The position numbers were made by a program, and so were the translations under genes. A stretch of DNA of 9,853 nt. Origin: Pseudomonadota bacterium (lineage in GTDB: Bacteria > Pseudomonadota > Alphaproteobacteria > Sphingomonadales > Sphingomonadaceae). This document shows, in pieces, positions 1-6,584 of the stretch; the first letter of the stretch is position 1; each line of letters begins with the position of its first letter. The DNA lies in the NCBI GenBank assembly GCA_023436615.1, contig JAEZIO010000058.1:1-9853 (forward strand), written 5' to 3'. The notes below the pieces were generated by a model. That model saw only the letters and a program-made list of their open reading frames with translations. It was not told where the DNA came from and ran no database searches.

Positions 1-442
1 CCATCTTGCCGCCGGGCAGGTCAAGGACCGTGTCGGCTTGCTCGGCGGTCCCGGCGGCGCCCGAGCGACCGGCAAGGATCACGCGGACCGCCTTATAGGC
101 CAGATACAGGTAGGTCGCGCCGATTCCCGCGGCGACAGCGCGAATTCCCAGGGCTTTCGGATCGGTCCCGGCGTGCTCGGTTCCAAGCGCCGCATCGCTG
201 AGCCGCCACAGGCCGTATGTCGCGAGGCCGACGGACAACGCGGCGAGCAGATATTTACCCGACCCCTGACCGACATATTCGAGCGCGCCGGTGAGGTCTT
301 CGGTACGCCCGGTCCTCACCGCGAGAATCGCGATCAGGATGTAGAGCAGTCCGCGCGCCGCGAAACCGAGCCGCGTCAGCCACTGGAACTTGCCTTCGTA
401 GGCGACGTCTCCAGCGATCTCGACGGCGGCTTGCGGCGGCAT
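1..442 (-). CDS. DUF1206 family membrane protein (3' end beyond left edge)
   Basis: The minus strand is open from an ATG at 442-440 to the left edge of the window, giving 147 residues with no stop. The visible protein starts MPPQAAVEIAGDVAYEG and contains hydrophobic stretches typical of DUF1206 proteins: about residues 28-42 (GLLYILIAILAVRTG), 61-75 (LLAALSVGLATYGLW) and 96-115 (VAAGIGATYLYLAYKAVRV). DUF1206 proteins are inner-membrane proteins of unknown function built from repeated two-helix units of about 70 residues. What is visible would be the first two repeats, with a third probably missing beyond the edge. The ATG lies one base after the stop codon of the upstream peptide transporter (TGA-A-ATG), so the two genes are almost certainly co-transcribed and translationally coupled. 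No catalytic residues can be pointed to. Family assignment is by recognition of the repeat pattern. Confidence 0.75.
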   Translation of the reverse strand, partial: MPPQAAVEIAGDVAYEGKFQWLTRLGFAARGLLYILIAILAVRTGRTEDLTGALEYVGQGSGKYLLAALSVGLATYGLWRLSDAALGTEHAGTDPKALGIRAVAAGIGATYLYLAYKAVRVILAGRSGAAGTAEQADTVLDLPGGKM

Positions 443-443
443 T

Positions 444-1847
444 TCAGCTCAACGCGGCGGCCTGCTCCTGAGGTCCGGCCGCCATTCGCTTGCCGAGCGC
501 GAGCTTGAACACAACGAAGGCGACCAGGCCGAAGACGGCGCTCGCCACGTGGATCAGCCAGAAGGTCGTGGTCGGAAGCGAAGAGTAGAGCCCGCCCACA
601 TAGCCGACCGTCGCGTTGGCCGCGAAAAAAGCCAGGTAATAAAGGCCGATGACCGTGGCGGTGATCTGCTTCGGCGCGATCTTGGTGAAGAGCGCGAGGC
701 TGATCGGCAGGATGTGAGCGAAGCCGATGCTGTTCAGCAGGTGGAACATCACCGGCCAGAACAGTCCGATCTTGCCGCCTTGCGGCACGGTCGCAGCCGC
801 AGCGAACAGGCAAAGGCCGCCGCCGATCGTGAAAAAGCTGCCGATGATCATCTTGCTGATCTCGTCGGGCTCTCTGCGCGTCGTGCCCCACCACTTCCAG
901 AATGCCGCGACCGCAACGAGCATCGAGAAGCTCACCGCGGCATCGAGCGTGATCAGCCAACTGCTCGGAATGTCGAAGTTCATGAACCGCAGCGCGAAAT
1001 GCTCGTCACCCCAGACGAGATAGGCGTTGAAGATTTCCTGGTTGGTCAGAAGCGAGATCGCGAGGACCGGGATGAGCAGCATCAACGCGAGCAGCGACAC
1101 CCAGTCGTCGCGAGTCATCGGATCGCGCGTAGCTCGCGCCTCCGCCCGGGCGGCCCGGCTTTCGTTCGGAAGGTACCGCTGGCCCGACAAGTAGATGATG
1201 AGGCCGAGCACCATCACGATACCGGCCGTGCCGAACCCGTAGTGCCAGCCCACCTTCTGCCCCAGCGTGCCGGTGATCAGCGGCGCGATGATCACGCTGG
1301 CGTTGATGAAGATGTAGAAGATCTGGAAAGCCATGGCGCGGCGAAGGTCGTTCGCACCGTAAAGGCCGCCCACCTGCGTCGCGATATTGCCTTTGAAGGC
1401 GCCGACGCCAAGCAGCAGGAAGAGGAGCGCGAACAGGAACGCGGGCTCGACGGCCATCAGGAAGTGGCCGATCGCCATCAGAATGCCGCCTGTGATCAGC
1501 GTCGCATTCCGGCCCAGCCACTTGTCGGCGATGATCCCGCCGAAGATCGGCGTCAGGTAAACGAGGGCGGTGTAGGAGCCGAAGATGGCGGAGGCGAGCG
1601 GCTGACCCTCGAGGCCGGGGAAGAAACTGGTCCGCAGCCAGTCGAGCCCGACGACATTTTCCATTCGTCCCGGCACGAGCAGATAATTGACCATGTAGAG
1701 CACGAGCAGCGTCTGCATGGAATAATAGGAGAAGCGCTCGCACGCTTCGGTGAAGCCGAGATAGCCCAGGCCCTTCGGGTGGCCGAGGAATGCGCGGTCG
1801 TCTCGGCTGCCTTGCTCGAAATCGGGGGTGGCGTCGGCAACGGTCAT
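444..1847 (-). CDS. POT/PTR family proton-coupled oligopeptide transporter
   Basis: A 467-residue major-facilitator protein predicted to import di- and tripeptides with protons across the inner membrane. The POT hallmarks are present: the ExxERFxYY motif of helix 1 (E34, E37, R38, F39, Y41, Y42), the GGIIADKWLG loop (residues 103-112), the helix-4 lysine in GAFKGN (K152), and the FYIFIN signature (residues 177-182). Length and about 12-14 hydrophobic segments fit the family. The usual glycine after the YY pair is a serine here (S43), a mild deviation. The frame extends 36 codons upstream, but the ATG at 1847 is chosen because it follows a strong GGAGGAG ribosome site (minus strand of 1854-1860) and because the extension is unrelated to the family. 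It sits 145 bases downstream of fzlA and one base before the DUF1206 gene. Substrate specificity cannot be read from the sequence. Confidence 0.9.
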   Translation of the reverse strand: MTVADATPDFEQGSRDDRAFLGHPKGLGYLGFTEACERFSYYSMQTLLVLYMVNYLLVPGRMENVVGLDWLRTSFFPGLEGQPLASAIFGSYTALVYLTPIFGGIIADKWLGRNATLITGGILMAIGHFLMAVEPAFLFALLFLLLGVGAFKGNIATQVGGLYGANDLRRAMAFQIFYIFINASVIIAPLITGTLGQKVGWHYGFGTAGIVMVLGLIIYLSGQRYLPNESRAARAEARATRDPMTRDDWVSLLALMLLIPVLAISLLTNQEIFNAYLVWGDEHFALRFMNFDIPSSWLITLDAAVSFSMLVAVAAFWKWWGTTRREPDEISKMIIGSFFTIGGGLCLFAAAATVPQGGKIGLFWPVMFHLLNSIGFAHILPISLALFTKIAPKQITATVIGLYYLAFFAANATVGYVGGLYSSLPTTTFWLIHVASAVFGLVAFVVFKLALGKRMAAGPQEQAAALS

Positions 1848-1853
1848 GGGCTG

Positions 1854-1860
1854 CTCCTCC
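1854..1860 (-). promoter_or_regulatory. Ribosome binding site of the peptide transporter
   Basis: The minus strand reads GGAGGAG with six bases before the ATG at 1847. This near-ideal Shine-Dalgarno sequence fixes the start and rules against the 36-codon upstream extension. Confidence 0.75.
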
Positions 1861-1873
1861 CTCAAGGATGTGC

Positions 1874-1890
1874 AGGCGTAGCAGACGCCT
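1874..1890. repeat. Short inverted repeat upstream of the peptide transporter
   Basis: AGGCGT (1874-1879) and ACGCCT (1885-1890) form a 6-base inverted repeat around a 5-base spacer. It lies in the leader just upstream of the transporter ribosome site. It could be an operator or an mRNA hairpin, but the arms are short and it may be chance in GC-rich DNA. Confidence 0.3.
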
Positions 1891-1958
1891 ACGCGGAGTA
1901 AATCCGCGCCGTCGATCGACACGCTTTTCAGCGGTCGTCGGCCGGCCGTCGCCATCTC

Positions 1959-1987
1959 GCCGCCAAGCTGCGCTTGCCGTCGGCGGC
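1959..1987 (-). terminator. Possible weak hairpin after fzlA
   Basis: Five bases past the fzlA stop on the minus strand is an imperfect stem-loop. The inner arms CAAGC (1964-1968) and GCTTG (1972-1976) surround a 3-base loop. The outer arms GCCGC (1959-1963) and GCGGC (1983-1987) are separated from the inner stem on one side by a 6-base bulge. No T-run follows, so intrinsic termination would be weak. It may only partly separate fzlA from the transporter. Confidence 0.25.
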
Positions 1988-1992
1988 TCCTG

Positions 1993-2664
1993 CTAGAAAT
2001 CCACCTTGTCGTAATGCTGCGGCGGGACGATCACTTCCATTCGCTCGCCGAGCAGCGGCCGGAAGCATGGACGCGACTTCATCACGGCGTACCAATCCTT
2101 CGTCTGCTGGTGCCCGCGCCAGTCGAGCGCGCCGAGATAGTCGATGACGCTGAGGTGTGCCGCCGCCGTGAAATCGGCGAGGCTAAGGCCCGGTCCGGCC
2201 AGCCAGCGGCGATGATCGAGCAGATAATCGACATAGTCGATATGGCCGTTCGCAACGCGCATCGCGTCCCGCAGGATGCGCGTGTCGGGGCTTTCGCGGC
2301 TGACGAGGCGCTTGCGCATCCGCTCGTTCATGAGGGGCTCGACGACCTCGCGGTAGAGCTTCTGGTCGAACCACTCGACGAGCCGGCGGATCTCGGCTCG
2401 CAGCACGGCATTGCCATGGATCATCGGCATCTTCTCGACGGTCTCGTCGAGATACTCGACGATCGGCTGGCTTCCGATCAGCGTGATCCCGGCCTCCGGA
2501 TCGACCATTACGGGCGTTTCACCGGCCGGGTTGAGGTCCATGAACTCGTCGCGGCGCTCCCAGGGGTTCTCGCGCACCAGCTCGTGCGCGATGCCCTTTT
2601 CGGCGAGCACGAGGCGCGCCTTGCGGGAGAAAGGACAGAGCGGGAATTGGTAAAGCTGCCACAT
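1993..2664 (-). CDS. fzlA: FzlA, GST-fold FtsZ-binding cell division protein
   Basis: A 223-residue protein with a thioredoxin-like N-terminal half (MWQLYQFPLCPFSRKARL, then NPAGETPVMV with the cis-proline position, then GSQPIVEYLDE) and a helical C-terminal half. This is the glutathione S-transferase layout. The CPFSRK start, the PWERR segment (residues 34-38) and the C-terminal tail PPQHYDKVDF are what I recognise from alphaproteobacterial FzlA rather than from catalytic GSTs. In Caulobacter, FzlA binds and curves FtsZ filaments, links the Z-ring to activation of septal wall synthesis, and is essential. It is not thought to work as a conventional glutathione transferase. The ATG at 2664 is the only sensible start; its ribosome site is poor. 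It lies 36 bases after the carbonic-anhydrase-like gene and probably shares its transcript. The alternative, a generic GST, is less likely because of the tail. Confidence 0.8.
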   Translation of the reverse strand: MWQLYQFPLCPFSRKARLVLAEKGIAHELVRENPWERRDEFMDLNPAGETPVMVDPEAGITLIGSQPIVEYLDETVEKMPMIHGNAVLRAEIRRLVEWFDQKLYREVVEPLMNERMRKRLVSRESPDTRILRDAMRVANGHIDYVDYLLDHRRWLAGPGLSLADFTAAAHLSVIDYLGALDWRGHQQTKDWYAVMKSRPCFRPLLGERMEVIVPPQHYDKVDF

Positions 2665-2700
2665 GGGATGGGGCTGCTTTAGCGCCGCGCGCGCAACCGT

Positions 2701-3222
2701 CTAGACGCGCTGAAGGCTCTCGGCGTAGCGCGCCGCTTTATCGGCATAATGGGTCGCGGATAGCCTGATCGCCGCCTTCTCTTCCGCGCTGAGCAGGCGG
2801 AGCAGGCGGGCGGGCGCTCCGACAATGAGGCTGCCTGGATCGAACCTCTTGCCCTCGGTGATCAGCGCTCCTGCCCCAACCAGGCATTCCGCACCGATAA
2901 CCGCGCCGTTGAGGATTCGAGCGCCCATGCCGATGAGGCAATCGTTCGAAATCGTGCAGCCGTGGACGATTGCCTGGTGGCCGATCGTCACGCGAGCGCC
3001 GATGGTCAGGGGGGCGCCGGGGTCTGAATGACCGACGGCGCCATCCTGCAGGTTGGTCTCCTCTCCGATGAGGATGGGTGTGTTGTCGGCGCGAACGACC
3101 GCTCCGAACCAAACGCTTGCCCGCGCCGCCAGCCGGACGTCGCCGATGAGGTCGGCCGACGGCGCGGCCCACGCGTCCGAGGCCAAGATCGGAGCGAGAT
3201 CGCCGAGCCAGTAAAGCGGCAT
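2701..3222 (-). CDS. Gamma carbonic anhydrase family protein (left-handed beta-helix)
   Basis: A 173-residue hexapeptide-repeat protein starting MPLYWLGDLAPIL. Repeats of the LIG-x3-x pattern run from about residue 25 to 140 and form the left-handed parallel beta-helix that trimerises in this family. The three metal-ligand histidines of gamma carbonic anhydrases are all present: H65 in DGAVGH, then H82 and H87 in TIGHQAIVHGC. The conserved R44, D46, Q59 and D60 positions are present too. It may hydrate CO2 or bind metal without that activity; many bacterial members of this class (the YrdA/PaaY-like group) have unclear roles. The frame is open a further 28 codons upstream, but the ATG at 3222 gives the family start and overlaps the lipoprotein stop by one base (TGATG), showing translational coupling. 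fzlA follows 36 bases downstream. Confidence 0.88.
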   Translation of the reverse strand: MPLYWLGDLAPILASDAWAAPSADLIGDVRLAARASVWFGAVVRADNTPILIGEETNLQDGAVGHSDPGAPLTIGARVTIGHQAIVHGCTISNDCLIGMGARILNGAVIGAECLVGAGALITEGKRFDPGSLIVGAPARLLRLLSAEEKAAIRLSATHYADKAARYAESLQRV

Positions 3223-4076
3223 CAGGCGGCGCCCCACTGTGCCAGTTCTTCGCCAGTATCGGCGCGCTCGATCACGACGCGCCCGAACTCGACGGAAAGG
3301 ATACACGCTGGCCGTTCGCCCGCCGCCGAGCTCGTGCAGGCGATCACTCGGCCGTTCGGGAGCTTCTTCAGCCGGCCCGCGATGACAAGGTCGAATCCGC
3401 CCGCGGGCGGTGTGCCGGCCTCGAGCCGCTGGGTGAGCGCGTAGGCGCGTCCGGACCGGCGAAAGGTCCGGGCATCGTCGGCGCTGAAAAACTGGGCGAT
3501 ACCGACGCTGGCCTGCTCGGTTGCTTCGGGAGAGGGCTCGCCCATGCCGTCTGGCAGGTCACCTTCGGCCGTAGGCTTCCCCGCCGCCACGCGGGGGCAC
3601 GCCGGCGCCAGGAGCCACGGCTTGTCGATCCAGAAGCCCTCAACGGCTTCGAACGCTTCACCCGCTATCGCACGGACGGGATCATCTTGCGCCGAGAGCG
3701 TGGGCGTAGCGGACAGCTTCAGCGTCTGCGTCGCTGCGTCGAAGGCCCAGTCGAACGCGGCCGAATGGCCGCTCTCGCCGTCGCAGCCGAAGCGAATACG
3801 GAACTCGAATCTCCGCCCGTCCAGCGCATTTTGTGCCTCGCTGTCATCGACTCCCGCTGCGAAGTCGCTCGCCGCGCGGGCCGCCGCGAGCAGGACCTGT
3901 TCGCGCACGAGCGGTCGCTCGGGCGTCGCAAGGGGCGATTTCGGAACCGCCTGCCGGTCGGCGGCATTGCCCTGATCGGTGGACGTATTCCGCTGATCGG
4001 CGACTTCGCCGCAGGCGGCAATCGAAAGACAGGAAACGGCAGCCGCCGCTGACAGTATATTGCGGATCGTCAGCAT
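3222..4076 (-). CDS. Hypothetical lipoprotein
   Basis: A 284-residue protein with a classical lipoprotein signal peptide. It has a short positive N-terminus (MLTIRN), a hydrophobic core, and a lipobox ending IAAC with C22 as the predicted lipidated cysteine. A low-complexity polar linker follows (about residues 24-55, rich in N, T, D, Q, P). The mature body carries several cysteines and the segments RFEFRIRFGCDGESG and SVEFGRVVIERADTGEELAQW near the end, but I do not recognise a family. It should be anchored to the inner leaflet of the outer membrane or the periplasmic face of the inner membrane. It is the first gene of the minus-strand run, and its TGA overlaps the ATG of the carbonic-anhydrase-like gene. 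No Shine-Dalgarno is visible on the minus strand before the ATG, so the message may be leaderless or weakly initiated. No function is assigned. Confidence 0.8.
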   Translation of the reverse strand: MLTIRNILSAAAAVSCLSIAACGEVADQRNTSTDQGNAADRQAVPKSPLATPERPLVREQVLLAAARAASDFAAGVDDSEAQNALDGRRFEFRIRFGCDGESGHSAAFDWAFDAATQTLKLSATPTLSAQDDPVRAIAGEAFEAVEGFWIDKPWLLAPACPRVAAGKPTAEGDLPDGMGEPSPEATEQASVGIAQFFSADDARTFRRSGRAYALTQRLEAGTPPAGGFDLVIAGRLKKLPNGRVIACTSSAAGERPACILSVEFGRVVIERADTGEELAQWGAA

Positions 4077-4160
4077 GAGAGGAGGGATAGCACAGCCTTG
4101 AGCGAATTAGTCCAGTTGGGCCGCCCGATCGCGACCAGACCAGCGGGATGGCGGTGAAAC
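4077..4160. promoter_or_regulatory. Divergent intergenic region
   Basis: These 84 bases separate the divergently transcribed lipoprotein and SLC13 permease genes, so promoters for both must lie here or just inside the genes. I could not find a convincing -35/-10 pair on either strand and make no operator claim. Confidence 0.4.
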
Positions 4161-5483
4161 GTGACGTTTGAACAGATCATCACACTGGCAGTGCTTGCGG
4201 CCGTCGTCGCCGCCTTAATCTGGGACAAGGTCAGGGCGGACGTCGTCGCATTGACTGGCGCCGCCTTCCTGCTCATGACCGGCGTCGTTCGGCCAGTCGA
4301 AGTGCAGGGCGCATTCGCCAGTCCCGCGATCATCGCGCTCGCCTCTCTTTTCGTGATTGCCTACGCGATGGAGCTTTCGGGCCTGCTCGATGCGGCCATC
4401 GCCAAGGTGGTCAAGCTTTGCCGGCGGATCGGGTCGGCCGGGCTGTGGGTGATCATCGGCCTCAGCGGGGCGGCGTCGGCCTTCCTCAACAACACGCCGA
4501 TCGTTGTCTTGGGAGCGCCCGTCATCCGCGACGTCGCCAAGTCCCTCAACCGGTCACCCAAATGCTATTTGATCCCGCTGTCGTACGCGGCGGTGCTCGG
4601 CGGGTGCTGCACGCTGATCGGGACGTCCACGAACCTATTGGTCAACGACATGGCTTCCGTGGCGGGGCAGCCTCGCTTCGGGATGTTCGAGATCACGCCG
4701 GTGGGCGTAGCGGTCGCCTTAGCCGGTGGCCTTTACCTGTTCTTCTTTACCTCGAAGCTGATCAAGGACGGGAGCGGCGATGGCACCGACACCGAGGAAG
4801 CGGTGCGAGAGTCCGAGCGATTCCGCGAGCCTGGTCTTGCAGGGGGACTTGTCGGAACCGCCGAGCCGTTCGCAAAGCAATCCAAGTTTCGCCCGTGGGC
4901 GGCGCTCGCCTCGTCGCTGACGTTCGTCGGCGTCGTCGTTCTCGCGACATTCAACGTCGCTCCGATCGCCGCTGCCGCCTTTGCCGGCGCTGTCCTGCTG
5001 ATCCTCCTGCGGGTCATCACGGCCAACGAAGCCTATAGCGGGCTGAGGCCCGAAGTCCTGATGCTGATAGCCGGCATGGTCGTGCTTGGAATCGCGCTCG
5101 ACGAAACGGGCCTTGCGACCTCCGCGACTCACGCGCTGATCGGCACGATGGAAGGGATGAGCCCGCTGCTCGCGTTGATCATCCTCTACGGTGTGACGCT
5201 GTTCGCAACCGAGCTGCTGTCGAACGCGACGGTCGCCGTCCTCTTCACCCCGGTTGCGGTATCTATGGCGGAGGCATTCAGCGTCAGCCCGCGCCCGTTC
5301 ATCGTCGCAGTGATGATCGCGGCGAGCGCGGCCTTCGCGACCCCCTTCGGCTATCAGACCAACGTGCTCGTCTACCAGATGGGTGGGTACAACTATCTGG
5401 ACTTTCTGAAGGTCGGCCTGCCGCTGAACCTGATCACCTGGGTCGCCGCAGTCGCGGCGATTACGGTCTATTTCCCGTTTTAA
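4161..5483 (+). CDS. SLC13/DASS-type anion permease, compact form
   Basis: A 440-residue inner-membrane permease of the divalent anion:Na+ symporter/ArsB-like superfamily. The two inverted repeats show the characteristic re-entrant motifs: SAFLNNTP (residues 106-113) and GTSTN (154-158) in the first half, then SNATVAVLFTP (354-364) and TPFGYQTN (394-401) in the second. These form the substrate and cation site. Likely substrates are sulfate, a dicarboxylate or a similar anion; the sequence does not decide. Many bacterial members annotated as SLC13 permeases carry one or two TrkA-C (RCK) domains between the halves and approach 590 residues. Here the linker is only about 45 residues (roughly 200-245), polar and acidic, so that domain is absent. 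The start is the GTG at 4161; an in-frame TGA at 4155 excludes any upstream start. It is divergent from the lipoprotein and appears monocistronic. Confidence 0.88.
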   Translation: MTFEQIITLAVLAAVVAALIWDKVRADVVALTGAAFLLMTGVVRPVEVQGAFASPAIIALASLFVIAYAMELSGLLDAAIAKVVKLCRRIGSAGLWVIIGLSGAASAFLNNTPIVVLGAPVIRDVAKSLNRSPKCYLIPLSYAAVLGGCCTLIGTSTNLLVNDMASVAGQPRFGMFEITPVGVAVALAGGLYLFFFTSKLIKDGSGDGTDTEEAVRESERFREPGLAGGLVGTAEPFAKQSKFRPWAALASSLTFVGVVVLATFNVAPIAAAAFAGAVLLILLRVITANEAYSGLRPEVLMLIAGMVVLGIALDETGLATSATHALIGTMEGMSPLLALIILYGVTLFATELLSNATVAVLFTPVAVSMAEAFSVSPRPFIVAVMIAASAAFATPFGYQTNVLVYQMGGYNYLDFLKVGLPLNLITWVAAVAAITVYFPF

Positions 5484-5524
5484 GTCAAAGCGGGATTGCT
5501 CGCCATCCGGCGGATCATCGAACC

Positions 5525-5549
5525 TTCGAAATGCCCCCGGCATTTCGAA
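5525..5549 (+). terminator. Perfect 11-bp hairpin after the SLC13 gene
   Basis: TTCGAAATGCC (5525-5535), loop CCC, and GGCATTTCGAA (5539-5549) form a perfect stem-loop 41 bases after the permease stop. No T-run follows on either strand, so it is not a textbook intrinsic terminator. Its position suits 3'-end processing or termination of the permease message, or on the minus strand of a tRNA that once ended just upstream. Confidence 0.5.
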
Positions 5550-5557
5550 TTCGTGGA

Positions 5558-5578
5558 TGGTGCCAGGAGAGGACTCGA
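5558..5578 (-). other. tRNA-Leu-like 3' end remnant, candidate attachment site
   Basis: Read on the minus strand these 21 bases start TCGAGTCC and end GGCACCA. This matches the T-loop, T-stem, acceptor strand and encoded CCA of a bacterial tRNA-Leu of the type whose 5' end is GCCCAGG. One C is missing from the 7-base acceptor strand, and resemblance stops abruptly inside the T-loop, so no intact tRNA is present. Integrative elements commonly leave a copy of a tRNA 3' end at their far boundary, and that is the likeliest reading. The tRNA identity rests on memory of the canonical sequence. Confidence 0.5.
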
Positions 5579-5633
5579 TCTTATCCCCTAAAGAACTGTT
5601 TTCTTGTGGATTTATCAGGCACACGACTAAAGC

Positions 5634-5657
5634 GGCCCCCACAAAGGCCCCCAAAAT
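5634..5657. repeat. Tandem 12-base repeat (GGCCCCCACAAA / GGCCCCCAAAAT)
   Basis: Two directly abutting copies share GGCCCCCA followed by an A-rich tail. They lie 55 bases from the tRNA-like remnant. Short direct repeats at this distance resemble arm-type binding sites of a tyrosine integrase; this role is inferred from position only. Confidence 0.4.
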
Positions 5658-5767
5658 CGCTGGCGCTTGGAGTGACTGGTCTTGATCACCGAGCGGACAT
5701 GCACCTGCAGGCTAGCATTCTTCGACCACATTCGAATAGCTCACCGGAGCCGGGCATTGTTGCCTCG

Positions 5768-5796
5768 TTTGTGCCGCTTGCCTTTTCCTGTATCTT
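5768..5796 (+). promoter_or_regulatory. Possible promoter for the DUF5131-tcmP pair
   Basis: TTTGTG (5768-5773) and TATCTT (5791-5796) are spaced 17 bases apart and end 19 bases before the GTG start of the DUF5131 gene. The matches to the sigma-70 consensus are only partial, so this is tentative. Confidence 0.2.
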
Positions 5797-5815
5797 TCCG
5801 GAGTGGGGGAGCGAG

Positions 5816-6574
5816 GTGGCGCAGACTTCGAGCATTGAGTGGACGGACGCGACGTGGAATCCTGTCACGGGATGCACGAAGATCGGCCCCGGTTGCGACA
5901 ACTGCTATGCCGAGCGCTTCGCTGAGCGCTGGCGAGGCATTCCGGGCCACCCTTATGAGCAGGGTTTCGATCTGAGGCTTTGGCCTTCGCGCTTGGACCA
6001 ACCGGCCGCATGGAAGCGCCCGCGGATGATCTTCGTCAACTCAATGAGCGACCTGTTCCACAAAGACGTTGACCGGTCTCACATTGACCGAGTCTTTGAC
6101 GCCATGGAAAACGCGGACTGGCATGTTTTCCAGGTCCTGACCAAGCGCAGTTCATTAATGCGCGATTATCTTCGTAGGAGATACGAATGCGGGGCCGTGC
6201 CTCGCCACATCTGGCTGGGCGTGTCCGTCGAAGATGCACTGCGCGCAAAACGAATCGAGCACTTGCGGCAGATCAACTCCGAAGCCCGCTTCATTTCCTT
6301 CGAGCCGCTGCTGGGACCGGTTGGCGAGATTGACCTGTCCGGGATCGCTTGGGCGATCGTTGGCGGCGAGAGCGGACCGCGTGCAAGACCAATGGACGCA
6401 GTTTGGGCAACGGAAATACGAGATCAATGTGACCGCGAGGGTGTTGCGTTTTTCTTCAAGCAATGGGGCGGCGCGCGGCCGAAATCCGGGGGTCGATTAC
6501 TCGAAGGTGAAGAATGGAACGGCTTCCCTTGGAAAATCGTGCCGGAAAGGATCCTGGCTTCGCTACGGCAATGA
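5816..6574 (+). CDS. DUF5131 (phage Gp37/Gp68 family) protein with three-Cys motif
   Basis: A 252-residue protein of the DUF5131/Gp37-Gp68 family, seen in phages, islands and bacterial genomes. The N-terminus has the family block IEWTDATWNPVTGC followed by TKIGPGCDNCYAE, with cysteines C20, C27 and C30 in a C-X6-C-X2-C arrangement. Further conserved blocks follow: VNSMSDLFH (74-82), QVLTKR (106-111), IWLGVSVED (132-140), FISFEPLLG (159-167), GGESGPRARPM (183-193) and FFFKQWGG (212-219). The order and barrel-like strand pattern recall radical-SAM enzymes, with the cysteines as a possible 4Fe-4S site, although the spacing differs from the usual CX3CX2C. Function is unknown. The GTG at 5816, four bases after GGGGGAG, is chosen over an ATG at 5531 because homologs begin just before IEWTDATWNP. 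The frame extends open to the left without resemblance. tcmP follows, coupled at the stop codon. Confidence 0.85.
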   Translation: MAQTSSIEWTDATWNPVTGCTKIGPGCDNCYAERFAERWRGIPGHPYEQGFDLRLWPSRLDQPAAWKRPRMIFVNSMSDLFHKDVDRSHIDRVFDAMENADWHVFQVLTKRSSLMRDYLRRRYECGAVPRHIWLGVSVEDALRAKRIEHLRQINSEARFISFEPLLGPVGEIDLSGIAWAIVGGESGPRARPMDAVWATEIRDQCDREGVAFFFKQWGGARPKSGGRLLEGEEWNGFPWKIVPERILASLRQ

Positions 6575-6578
6575 AGGA
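6573..6578 (+). promoter_or_regulatory. Ribosome binding site of tcmP inside the DUF5131 stop
   Basis: GAAGGA lies six bases before the TTG at 6585 and overlaps the TGA stop (6572-6574) of the upstream gene. It decides the tcmP start and implies that ribosomes ending the first gene reinitiate on the second. Confidence 0.55.
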
Positions 6579-6584
6579 TGGCAG

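Larger units (their letters stand above)
5484..5815. other. 332-base non-coding stretch, probable island edge
   Basis: No credible gene lies between the permease and the DUF5131 gene. From left to right it holds a perfect hairpin (5525-5549), a tRNA-Leu-like 3' end on the minus strand (5558-5578), an AT-richer segment, a tandem 12-base repeat (5634-5657), and the presumed promoter and leader of the DUF5131 gene. Open frames crossing it on either strand are extensions or shadows without family resemblance. Confidence 0.55.

Noticed and set aside
549..1901. 450-codon open frame on the plus strand opposite the peptide transporter
   Set aside because: The product is rich in R, E, D, H and Q with no family resemblance, the typical look of an antisense frame in GC-rich DNA. 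The minus-strand protein has clear POT motifs.
2014..2682. 222-codon plus-strand frame opposite fzlA
   Set aside because: It mirrors the FzlA codons and shows no recognisable domain.
5558..5640. Intact tRNA gene on the minus strand
   Set aside because: Only the 3' end is recognisable; the T-arm 5' half, anticodon and D arms and acceptor 5' strand do not follow.
4719..5654. 311-codon minus-strand frame under the SLC13 gene and beyond
   Set aside because: Highly charged product without motifs, antisense to a gene with unmistakable permease motifs. Its upstream part merely crosses the tRNA-like remnant.
5531..5815. N-terminal extension of the DUF5131 protein from an ATG at 5531
   Set aside because: These 95 codons run through a hairpin, a tRNA-like sequence and repeats, and precede the point where the family begins. 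The GTG at 5816 has a ribosome site.
6234..6584. 117-codon N-terminal extension of TcmP from 6234
   Set aside because: It lies inside the DUF5131 gene in another frame and shows no family resemblance. TTG 6585 fits both ribosome site and homology.
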